Source: Mucor mucedo
Taxonomy: Eukaryota > Mucoromycota > Mucoromycetes > Mucorales > Mucoraceae
Direction: 5' to 3'
Length of the DNA stretch: 64,000 bases
Assembly (NCBI RefSeq): GCF_025094135.1
Contig: NW_026252461.1
Span: 19,652 to 83,651, forward strand
A program made the position numbers and the translations under genes. Numbering within the stretch: position 1 is the first letter of the stretch; each line of letters opens with the position of its first letter. The notes beneath the pieces were generated by a model, which saw nothing but the letters and a program-made list of their open reading frames with translations, searched no databases and had not been told where the DNA came from. This document shows positions 50,079 to 60,744 of this stretch, one piece after another.

Positions 50079-52450
50079 TTATAAATCAGCTAAGAACCCA
50101 ACAGGACGACGATCAATCTTTTTTGGGTATTTAATGTATGGCCAAACAACCTTAAAAACGTTGGCGGAATCGGAATACCATAAAAGACCAACGACTTGAA
50201 GAATGTGTGTAATGGAAATAACGGCGTACGTCTTGTATCTGTCATCCCTGGAATTCCGAGCAATTGTCACAACATTGTGAGGGTCCAATTGCTGCTGCTT
50301 CATATCTTCAACGTTAACCAAAAAGTTATCATCACCTACTTGCTTGTGTGTAAAGAAGCAGTGAACCACGCCGACAAACCAAATCGAAATAAATGTAAAC
50401 TTTGTGCTGTAGTACCCATAAAGTTTTTTAAACGTCTTTTTCTTACCTGTGACCAGTTCTTTTGGGAGCATTAAATAGCACAATATTATTTGCTCTTGTC
50501 TTGAAGTTTTCCAAGACTATGTCCATAATTAAAACAAATATCAAATTACCGTTACAAGCACGACTTGCTATCACAATGGATGACGAGGTATTTGTTCGAT
50601 TTAATCCCCAAACGTATGGTCATAATAAGGCATGAATGCATCAATCACCTTTGAACTTGTGACGCCGAAGCATAGTTCCTCCGAATACAATCCAAGCAAA
50701 GACTGAGGTACAAACGGACACCAGACTTGAGCACCAGAGGAATGCAATCGGTAGGTGTCTGGAGGATCCGTAGATTCTGGGAATTGAATAGACTGCAGAC
50801 ATCTAACCGCCATCTTGTTATAATTAGCTTGGTGACGAAGGACGTTCGAAGCATTTGCCCCTATAAGATGCGTGGACTACATCAAGTTGGTGAACTTCTT
50901 AATTGTCCGCTTCATTGGTCGGCAGGAGTAGCATTTTAATGGCCCCATCGGTTCAACCAAATACGGCAGATGCATCAAATAATGGTTATTTGCTGTGAAC
51001 ACTCGCGCATTGATACGACTTGCAACAATCTCTCGATTCAAAAACGTATGCCAACTACTAAAACATCTAAATGTTTGCGTTAATGTCTAATTTTTAATAT
51101 CTAGTCTCTGATTGTCATGTTACCCTTTCATTTTTGCAATGTCCCTACGAGAAATGCGCCACTGCAAACCAATGGAACATTCCTTCACTAATTTCACAAA
51201 CGCACATTTAGTTTCATTGTTCTGGACCAATGGTCGGGACAATGTACAAAAGAAAGTCTAAATAATCGACAGCTCTACCGAAACCTACACCGCCATTCCA
51301 AGTTCCCTCAAAAGCTGATGGTATGTAAACCCTGCTCTGCTTCACCTTTTCGTCAATCTTTTTGATGATAGTGTCATCACGTGCGTTCAAACCAAAGGTA
51401 TATTGTGCATCTTGAGTGATGAATTCACGGAACTTTTTGTTTTTCTTAGGATCCAAAAGAGTATACACCAAAGTACCAAGATCTCTACCATTTAAATGCA
51501 TCTCGTCACCAAAAAAAATAGATGTACCAGCTGTGGAAAAACGGTTTCTTTGACACGGAAAAATAAAACATAAAAAAACAGTAAGAATAAGATTGATATT
51601 GCTTGTTGGCTTTTTTATTATTATTATTAAAAGTGAATCCCTCTTTCATCTCCGAAAGAAAAGGGGGGGAGGTATTTATAGTTATTTAAAGCGTGGGTAA
51701 AGTTATGGGCTAGTTTGTGTTCACTTGGTGTTATTGGCTGTATTTACTAATGACTGATGCGCCTTATCAGTGTAGCCAATCTATTACTCGAAATGGGATC
51801 TTCTATTGGAATATCTAGTAACCCTGACTTGTAAATGTATAACTCAGGATAATTTATATGCTATTATTTTTATGAGTGTTATGATATTGTGTACCTGTCA
51901 ATCAAGGATCGATGGAATGATTGTATAAGCGATTTTATATTTTAAATAGTGCGATTTTAGTACACCAGTGAAGGTGGAAAGAGAGCTAATAACAGGATCA
52001 ACAACAAGCATATCGAATCCCTAATTCCTATTGCGTTTAGTATCTTAAAAATATTGGTGCACACTTTGAATAATTTACCGCATCGCCGTTGACTAATTCG
52101 TTTTTGGTTCTCATGCCACCTGCATCCAAGACGTACATACCGTAACGGCAACCTTCAGGATGTCTGCCAGCAATTTTGCAGATTCTGCAGCCATATTTGC
52201 TCGTGTGTCCACGATGATTCATTAAGTCTGCAATTCCTGGAATATCACCAGTCATTCCGAGCAAGAATACTTTACTTTCGTGGACGATTTCATTGATTTT
52301 TTCAACGACGAATTCTTTTGCACACAACGAATTGATTTCCTCGATGATTGGCTTCAAAAAACTCACTAAATGCTTGGCCGTTTTTGGGCCAGGTAAGATT
52401 GCCGGTAAAATCATCATTGACTCCTTTGCTCTAACAACAACAAGATAAGT
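50079..52450 (-). pseudogene. Tnp2-type (CACTA-like) transposase relic, copy 1
   Basis: Minus-strand pieces in the order of a Tnp2/DUF4218 protein. 52037-52417: LPAILPGPK, SFLKPIIEEIN, LGMTGDIPGIADLMNHRGH, YGCRICKIAGRHPEG. 51214-51501: LGTLVYTLLDP, FGLNARD, IPSAFEGTWNG, LDFLLYIVPTIGP. 50601-50854: a mid-C-terminal segment (SGAQVWCPFVPQSLLGLY). 50079-50483: FVGVVHCFFTHKQVGDDNF, VVGLLWYSDSANVFKVVWPYI. The 5' part before LPAILPG (zinc-finger and first catalytic region) is not recognisable, and the pieces are separated by stops and possible introns. Related to, but diverged from, the plus-strand copy at 54906-57965. Confidence 0.75.
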
Positions 52451-53867
52451 TTAATTAAGACAACACATACAAGTAAATGTTACTTCTAAATCTTTTATAA
52501 GCAGGAATGATAATCACCATACAATTGGCTAATGTTTGAGAGTTTCCAGGTTGGATTTGTTGGGAAACGCTTGAACGTAAAGAACAAATCAGATATCGTT
52601 GCACGACAGCTAATTTTGTCGAAGAAATGTTTTGTACACTGAACCGGAAACTATGTCCATATAATCACCATCTTCATCATAATCGCCGAATTGGTTTGTT
52701 TACTTAAAGGCCCCTCTCAAGCACACAAAAAAAATTTTTGTCGTCCAAATTTGGGACATTTTTTTTTCTTCTCCGTTTCTTTTCACAACGGTGAACGTTT
52801 TAGTTAAATTTTGTGTCCCGAACACAAATTCAACCCAAATTATTTGGCGTCTCAGGAATATGATCAAAACTATTTTAGCATTTTGATCACTTTTTGTTAT
52901 ATATACCAAACATTTTGTGTAATTACAGAAAAAATGAAAAATATTTTGGTGTTATCTGACAAATTTTCGGGGTTTTAACATAAGCTTTAATCACAGAACC
53001 AGAATCGATCAGAATAAGTTGCGTTTCAGAACCATAGTTTGTGTCATAGGACAAGTATTTATGTCGCGGATAAATATTTCTGTGACGATATGCAAATATG
53101 TTGTGTTGATACATCAAAATTTTATTAAAAGTCCTTGTATTTTGGTCATACGAAATATATCATTCAATTCTAATATCGTGTTTTCTCATTTCATAGGTAT
53201 AATTTATATTTTAAAATTCGTTTTATTTAAAGGATGCAAATGGATGTGAATATAGAGTATAATATATATTTAAATGGGCCAATTAAAGTGTTATTAAGCT
53301 AGTAAATAATGTTAGTTATACGACCTCTACGTAATCATACCTTAAATATAGATATATTTGAATGTGTCTTTTCAAAATTATTTTAAACTAGTAAGGGAGG
53401 TTAGTTATACGGTATAGGTAGCATGATATATGTTAGGTGCAAAAAGTACGTTAGGATTTGAGTGTATGATATGCCTTTATGTCAGTTTTTACATATTTAC
53501 AATAAGTAATACTTTAATGATCCCAATATTTAAGATAACGTAGTATAAAAAGTGGATATTAGCTTCTTAAATTAACATAAAAGGATTCTTACATAAAACA
53601 AAAGGGTATACAGGTAGGGAATGAGCGAATACAAAAGTATAGAAAGCCTGTAAAATAAGTAACGATATTAGTATCTACATCAAAAAACAAAAGGAGGACT
53701 TACCGACTGATTAAAGTCTTTTTGAAAAGTATGAAAAAGAAAGAGAAATAATAGTAAAACGACGGATCGCGCACCTTTAGTGTAAAAAAATTGTCCTAGC
53801 GTAAATTAGTGTGATTTTTTACAAAATTGTTGGCCTAATGAAATTTAGTAGATTTTGTAACATTGTT

Positions 53868-53917
<50 letters not shown>

Positions 53918-53970
53918 AAGGAAGAAGGCACATAAAAAGGTAAAAGAGCAGAAAGAAGAGGTAAGTGTAA
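52451..53970. other. Non-coding, with a 44-base poly(A) tract
   Basis: AT-rich. 52690-52920 has repeated TTTTTG/CAAATTT tracts but no credible gene. A run of 44 A lies at 53872-53915, directly left of the 3' side of the minus-strand gene at 53971-54600; it could be the tail of a retroposon on the plus strand, but no LINE coding sequence precedes it. Confidence 0.4.
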
Positions 53971-54600
53971 TTAAGTTCTACAAAAACAACGTATCAGCAA
54001 ATGACAACAGTTTTGAACGGCATTTTTTCTCACATACCTTTTTGTTCTCTTCGAGCCCCTTGCAGCTTTTTTCCCTCTTCCGTTTTCCTGGGCAGCACGC
54101 TTTCTAGGAGCAGGACGGATGACTTCATCTTCCAGCTCACCGTAATCAGACATCTGATCATCCACAGAACCATAACCGGTGTCTTCTTGGATGGCAGTGG
54201 GAACTGCAACAGCTGAAACCAGCTCTTCATCGTCAGAAACTTCGGGCTACAATGATTGACAATTAAAAATAAAATAAAAATAAGCCAAACCAAAAGCTAA
54301 ATAACATACCATGAATGCTCTGATATAGTTGTGATAACTAGTCGAAATCAATGTTTTTGCTGCCCGGTTTTCTGTACATTTATCTAAAGGAAGATTGGAT
54401 CTTTTAGCCATCAATTCCAAATGATTGACAGCTTCAGACTTAAGGTGAGAAGGAATAACTTTCCACCTAGGTTTTTCACCATAAAGGTCCAAAGCATCAA
54501 GCTTACGCTTAAGCTGCATGACACTTGTCTTGCTGTATGAATTCAGCTGCGAAACCAAGGTTCGCATGTTCAACGTTTTCTGACCTCTCACACGAAGACT
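53971..54600 (-). CDS. Small spliced gene of unknown function
   Basis: Exon 1 begins in or upstream of LRVRGQKTLNMRTLVSQLN (first Met 54591) and runs to SYHNYIRAFM (about 54311). An intron (about 54310-54247, GTATGT to TTGTAG) joins in phase to PEVSDDEELVSAVAVP; the frame continues through a basic segment (RPAPRKRAAQENGRGKKAARGSKRTKR). A GTATGT donor directly follows, so a further exon may replace the open-frame tail. Residues 15-95 look helical and could bind DNA; the basic tail could be a nuclear-localisation signal. No family recognised; it may belong to the neighbouring CACTA-like elements. Confidence 0.4.
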
Positions 54601-54905
54601 GTCGCTCAGCTAGATCTTCAAATCCGGTTTCACTTTTTATAGAAAGTATTCAATGTAAGCTGACTTTCGGTATTTGCTGCCTTTAGCCGATGGTTTTTAA
54701 ATGTCTCGTTCGTGTGAAGACAAAAGGCTATCAAACTCATTGTCTCTACTTTGATGGACAGCTCGCACCGCAGGTTCGGCTGTAAGTATATTTATGATGA
54801 TTAAAGACGTTAGTATGAGTTGTAACCGACCATAGTCTATCACTTATAAATTTTGTAATTTATCTAATGTCTCAGTTCTTTATATTTGTACTTAACTTTT
54901 TCCAT

Positions 54906-57900
54906 ATGAATAACGATAGCACAATTAATCATTACAACGTCTGTAACGTATGCCAATATTTTGCCCCTAATGCTAAAAGCATGTACGTACACGTACAAAA
55001 GAAGAGGTGTATTTCTTTAGCCGATGAACTTGATACGAGCATCGAATCGTCCCATGTAACTCTAATTGACGGATTCTCCTTGGAAGATATCGATATGACT
55101 GACAGTGTAGATACTCCTGGAAATGATGATGATGTCGACGAAGGTATGGGCGAAAGAATGTTTAAATAACGTGCATTTGAGTTACTTTTGCAATAAATAT
55201 GAATCAGTTCTGCAGGAAGAGTTTTTTGACACAATTTTATATGAATATTTTGATAGCAACCACGGCCATCATAATAAATTGAGGGAATTTGAAGTTGGAT
55301 TCCTGCAGTTAACTGATCAGAAAGGTGTCTTGAGGGAAGTACAACCCCATCTAATTTCATTCATCAACAAAAATTTGCTTGATTGTATAGCACCAGAAGC
55401 TTGCATCCAAAGTAAAACAAAAAGCAACAAAGTCTTCAATTTCTCATGTTTGTATATCTCAAATTAGGCTTAGGTGGGACAAAGCTTCGTTCTCCTGATC
55501 AGATAAAACATACAGTGGTTAAGACTAGAGGTATTTGTAAAGAATATGATGTCTGCGTTAATAGCTGTTACCTTTTCATGGATGATGATCAAGCTGTAGA
55601 TTGCCCTAATCCCAAATGTAAAGAGAAAAAATTCAAAGACAATAGCAAAGTTTCTCGTAAAATTATGCCATGCGTGTCCATCGGTGAAGCATTGACACAG
55701 ATGCTATTGGATGATGACAACAGGGAGCTTTTTGACTACAAGCCTACGTTTAATCTCGATGATAATCAACTTGTTGATATTTTTTCGGGTCAAGACTTCA
55801 AGAGTTTGCATCGTAAAGAGGTTAGTGGTGAAAAAGATATTTGCCTTGTAATGTATGTTGATGGCTTCCGAAATAAGCACAAACCCGGTCATAGCCAAAC
55901 CATGATTCATTCTATCATCATGAACCTCGACCCATCTGTTAGGTAATATAGATACTCCACCTTTTTTCTGTGAAAGTTGTTTTCTTCCTTTCTTATTTAG
56001 ATTTGAAGAAAACATGATGATGCCTTTAGGTGTTATACTGGGTGGCCCTGAACTGACATACGATTGGACGTCGTTTTTAAAGCCATTCATTGAAGAAGTA
56101 GGAGTCTTGAGTACGAAAGACATGACAGTTGTTAGAATGATCGCGATGTCTACACAGGAAGAGTGTTTAGGTTTGGAATCACAGGTGATATTCCCGGTAT
56201 TGCCTCTTTAATGAACCATCAAGGACATCAATCGACTAGTGGATGCAGAATGTGTAAAGTCACTGGTCAAAGACCAATTGGAACTTCACGCGGCATGTTT
56301 TTTTTAAAAAAGGAATTATGAGAACCAAGAAGGAGTTGCTATCACGTAGTCAAATAGCGGTTAGTATATTTGACATATTAATGGATATAATGTGTACTTA
56401 CGATTAATTGTTTTGATGAAGAAAAATGGAATGTATGGCGTTCCCAAACAGCTTAGTCGCTTACCAACATTCAACGGATCTTCTTTTTTTTTTTTCGACG
56501 CAATGCATTTGTTACAAAACATTGGAAAGTTGGTATATGCTTTGGTCTCTCCTGCGGATAACGTACGTTACAAAGCGCCGGCTAATAAAGGCTACTCTTT
56601 CGGCTTGAGTAGATTACAGACACATAACAGCCACTTTTTCGAAGTAATTGATGGCTTTGTTAACGCATCCAGAACAAGTATACCCCAGTCATTTGAAGGG
56701 AATTGGGAACGCACAAAGGGACACAACCGTGCTGGAAATTGGCATGAACTCCTGTTGTATATCATTCCAACATTGGTCATTCAGCATATACGATCGGAAG
56801 AAGCAAGAGAAGCAATGATGAATCTAGTGTATGGTTGCTCCGTAGCCATCCAATAGTCTATATCCGATTCAGACACTAGGGACATGAATAACAGGTACTG
56901 TAGTCATATATGAAAAATACATGAGGTGTCATGATCCTGTTACATCTTATGCCCCAAATATGCAATATGAGTAACCAGCTTTCAGACTCAATAATTATCA
57001 TTGATCTGTCAGCTCTTTAAATCCTTTGTCATGATCCACATAAGCTATCACTAACTTTTGTCATTGCTTATTCTTTTATTTAATTTCTTGTTTTTCTTTC
57101 TCTATAAATATAGCTGATAAATTTCACTTCTCCCAGTTTTCTTTATCAGATATATTTCATAATCATCTTCTCTTTTCTTTCCTCCCTTTTATTCTTAAAT
57201 AAATAACCTGCTTCAAGAAGCTATTCATTCTCTGTCCTGTCCTGCCTGTCTCGTTCCTCCCTCGTTCCTGACATGAGGTGTTGCATTGGAAAAATTAACT
57301 TTCTTATTTACCTAACCACCTTTATGATAAAATTTGACAAATGGCATACATTTTTGAGAGAAGAGATCTTAGCGGAGAAACTAAATGTTCGTGTTTTCAC
57401 AGTCAACAATCTTTATTTGTGTCATCTGGATTACTTATCAAAAATGCAGGACCTCTGAAAGCATACTCTTGTTGTAATTTGGAACGTACAATAAAAAAGT
57501 ACAGCAATCTGATCAAGTCGAAAAGCCGTAACTATCAATGCCAATGCTTCCAACACCATCAGAAGTCAAGCAGGCTACAACTCACACCATGTCCGAAGTC
57601 TCACGTCTGTCTTGGTTTCTGGTTCTGGTTGCAGCCCATCCTCGTATTTGGATCACCCATCAGGCTTGCATAATTCCCCTCAACTACTGGCTCCTTTTAT
57701 GGATAACATCTTGTTGGATGACACTTGTGCGGAACTGGTATGCTGTGGCTTGATAAAGAGCAAAGTTGTTAGGGCCTTGCAACATTACTATAAGCGTACA
57801 GCAGGTTACGAAGCAGGAGTGCCTGGAATTATGGACGTAGTCATTGCAGAAAGAGCATGGAAGGACACGAAGCAATTCCCTTCAGAATTCGATCGAAAGG

Positions 57901-57965
57901 CCAAGAATTTGCATACAAAGGCCGGCCACATCGTACTGTTTGATGTCAGTACCAATAGAAGGTAA
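54906..57965 (+). pseudogene. Tnp2-type (CACTA-like) transposase relic, copy 2
   Basis: Start at 54906 (MNNDSTINHYNVCNVCQYF), a small Cys/His finger. A frameshift near 55160 and then 55446-55946 with YDVCVNSCYLF, CPNPKCKEKKF and LVMYVDGFRNK match the Tnp2 family (PF02992) N-terminal half. An intron ends near 56001; FEENMMMPLGVILGGPE, a frameshift near 56160, GITGDIPGIASLMNHQGH and GCRMCKVTG follow. 56392-56856 has FFDAMHLLQNIGKLVYALV, IPQSFEGNW and LLLYIIPTLV. A solo LTR interrupts at 56927. The C-terminal part resumes with GPLKAYSCCNLERTIKKYS (about 57450) and pieces to 57965. Multiple lesions make it inactive. Confidence 0.78.
56927..57273. repeat. Solo LTR B, 347 bp
   Basis: Starts TGTCATGATCCTGTTAC and ends CTCGTTCCTGACA. 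TGAGG lies on both sides (56922-56926 and 57274-57278), a perfect 5-bp target duplication. Shares internal blocks with solo LTR A. It lies inside the Tnp2-type relic, so it landed after that element. Confidence 0.88.
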
Positions 57966-58399
57966 AAAAAAAAAAAAGAGAGAGAGAGAAAGAGAGAGAG
58001 ACGAAAAAGAGATATTAAAACAATGTTCTTAGCTTGACCCGAAATGGCTGGTTTGTTGGAAAGGTGCAGTGCTTTATTCAGCATAAGCAGGAAAATGAGG
58101 TTGCCTTCTTAGCAGCACAGTCTCGACAGTCATGATGCTCCTGTTGTGGTTGAAAACACAAAAGATAAAACCTATCGCAACATTGCTGTGTGTGATGTAA
58201 CCGACATTGTTGATTTTGTTGGCCTTGTGCAGTATTCGGCTACAAAAAGTAAATTCAAAGTCATGTAGCCAAAAGCACAATTTCATAAAAAGCTTGAACG
58301 AGAACTTTGTAGCCAAACAACTGATTACTAGTAAATAGAATAAAAAATATTTAGACAGAGCTCATTATTTTCAGTTTTTGGAGTCTGGAATTTGCAACA

Positions 58400-58464
<65 letters not shown>

Positions 58465-58627
58465 GATAAAAAAAAAACCGGCCGGAGGTCGGGTTTTTAG
58501 GCGTTCTTCAGACTGACGATCGGGACCTGCGGCCCTCTCGTGTGACTCACGTTTTTGTTTATTTGCCGATCGGGACCTGCAGCCCTCTCTAAGACTGAAT
58601 GAATTAAGTTTTTATTGTTTATCAAAA
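57966..58627. other. Non-coding, with 56-base poly(A) and a paired 50-bp repeat
   Basis: (GA)n-like run at 57975-58010; A tract at 58403-58458; then CGATCGGGACCTGC(G/A)GCCCTCTC twice, at 58517 and 58567, just past the stop of the endonuclease gene on the minus strand. A similar GATC-CCTGCGGTC-TCGTGT motif occurs at 59247-59270, at the edge of the insertion that splits the same gene. Confidence 0.5.
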
Positions 58628-59262
58628 TTATTTTAAAAGTTTTATCCATAAGGGCTCGTGATAGCTTGTAAACGATACATATTTGTTTGAATTAATCACT
58701 TGGTTGCTGGTACAAATGTTAGGGATAAAAGTGTTTTTTTTTGTTGTGGATGTAACTGTATCCATTAAAGGTGATGTCAAATTATATTGACTCAGGAGGT
58801 TTACAATGCTTGATTTTTTTGAAGAATAAGATGCAAAATCTACATTAAAATCCCCACCAATAGTAACTGATCCATGAGAGCGGTCCAAAATGAATTGCAA
58901 AGCTTCTAATATTATATCGGTCGAAGCATTTGGTGAGCAGTAATAACTGGCAAATAAACTACTATCAATGACCACAAGCGAAACACTGACTGAGCAATTT
59001 ATATCTTGAAAGTATTTACTATCAGAAGTGTACGTGCGATTGTTTAAAAAGGTGTTATTTATAAAACAACACGATCCAACTGGTTTAGGATTTCCGGTTT
59101 GACCATCCTGTCTTGAGGCTAAAGTAAAATTGTCTAGTTCAAAAACTTCATTGTACGGCAAAGTCTATGTTTGACAAAACAGAATGATATCAGAATTTAT
59201 ATACACTTGATCTCTTTGTATTTGATAGATATGGGCTCGTAAACTTTGGTGTAAAGATCCAG
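58628..59262 (-). pseudogene. EEP-family endonuclease domain of a Helentron-like helicase-endonuclease
   Basis: Apurinic-endonuclease-like (EEP) fold. The frame opens with SLRAHIYQIQRD and INSDIILFCQT, then a stop (TAG, about 59166), then LPYNEVFELDNFT. Further: VSLVVIDSSLFASYYCSP, the catalytic IGGDFNVDF, FIPNICTSNQ and the closing SYHEPLWIKLL. No reverse transcriptase follows, which argues against a LINE. The helicase fragment to the right ends in ILSHNVQ, the usual start of this domain, so the two were one protein. The insertion at 59245-60744 separates them. Confidence 0.72.
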
Positions 59263-60744
59263 CCTGCGGTCTCGTGTTACAACAAAAACCGCTTATCTAT
59301 TTCAAACATGTGGTGACACAAGCTCTTCATAATAATATAAATATCCCTTACGTTTCTACCAATAAATCCTTAGACTTCTCTTATCTCAATTTAATACTTA
59401 TTTCCTTTAGAGTCGTTTATCGCTCTTTATTTTTTTATTTCCTTTTTTTTATTGTCTTTTTTTTCTTTTTCTCTTTTATTTATATATTAAAAAACATCTT
59501 TAACAAGAAACCTTCAATATATAGCACGATCTTGTATAGTAAACCTTTGTAAAGAAACCTACATACTTCAATCAGTCGTAATAAAAACTTCACTTTATCA
59601 AAACTTAAATACATACAGTATACTCGAAAACCTCTGTAATAAGAAACCTTCAGTATAATATTAGATCTTGCATAGGAAACCTCTGTAATAAGAAACCTAC
59701 ATACTTTAAACAGTCGAGATTAAGTTTCCCATCTATTTTGTTTATCCTAATTTACAAGAAAACCTCTGTCAAAAGAAACGTTCTATAAATTATTAGACCT
59801 TGTATAGTAGACATCTGATAAAAGAAACATACATACTTCAAACAGTCTAAGTAAACTATCCCTTAACTCGTATACATTATTCTTCTACTTTTGAAGACAT
59901 AATATAGCTATCCTCTTAAATCAGAACTATTGATTTCTTTTCCTTCTACTCAAATTGACGTAAAAGTTCAAATAGTATAACTGTCATGAACCGCTTAGGT
60001 TTCAGTTGCATATTATCATGCAAAATGTCTCAGATCATTATTGAAACCCAACTAGCCCATTGTCCCTGTTCCACCTGTTCCCTGTTCTCTGTCTCCTGTC
60101 ACACATGTCACTGTCAAACATCACTATTGTATCCTGTCTAACGTCTCTGTTCCAAATAATGTATCTCCGTTATCCCTTGTCCTTGTAAAACCCATTTAAC
60201 ACCCGTTTCCTTTGTACCTCTGCCTTTGAACTCCCTTGTAAAACATTAATAATATCAGCCCATGTTATCCTCTGCATCTATCACCGAAATTATCTGTATC
60301 CATGCCCGCTACCCCAAAGATGTCCCAAACTCAATATGACTAATAATCTGTCTCTGTATATCTGATCCCCGAACCCTTGTTTACCCGAACTGTCAATTAA
60401 TATAAATAACAGCATGTTTATTTATTCATATTTCTGTATTTAAGATCTTATCTATTTTTCCTGTTTCTTTGAATAAACCTTTTTCTACCTACATTCCTTA
60501 TATATATATATTAATAATAATAGATATATAATTTCTCTTGCCTTGTCCTCATCTTAATAATCATTCCGTTCTGCTATTGCCCCGCCCCGCTCCTGACAAT
60601 AACTACCTTCCTAAAACCTACTTTATTTACTATTCGTAAAAAGGCGTAATCAAACCTAATTATTTGATTTGGTTCTCACTACAAACTTTACAAACTCCTA
60701 CATAAACCACTTTAACCCAACCACCAATTTATAATATTGGACGT
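59245..60744. mobile_element. Unclassified insertion (about 1.5 kb) splitting helicase and endonuclease
   Basis: TTGG occurs at both edges (about 59241-59244 and 60737-60740), which would fit a 4-bp target duplication. Content: pyrimidine-rich DNA, a ~130-bp repeat present three times (59500-59850) built on AAACCTCTGTAATAAGAAACC and CATACTT(C/T)AA-CAGTC, and solo LTR C. No coding sequence. The superfamily is unknown. Confidence 0.5.
59982..60598. repeat. Solo LTR C, 617 bp
   Basis: Starts TGTCATGAACCGC and ends CCCGCTCCTGACA. ATAAC flanks it on both sides (59977-59981 and 60599-60603), a perfect 5-bp duplication. The termini match LTRs A and B (TGTCATGA...CTCCTGACA); the inside is longer and rich in CTGTTC/CCTGT. 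Confidence 0.88.

Noticed and set aside
58403..59262. LINE with EEP endonuclease and poly(A) tail
   Set aside because: No reverse transcriptase follows the nuclease, the A tract is on the strand opposite to the gene, and the helicase to the right ends in the missing HNVQ start.
59274..59552. Small hydrophobic plus-strand protein
   Set aside because: T-rich low-complexity DNA within an insertion; no support for coding.
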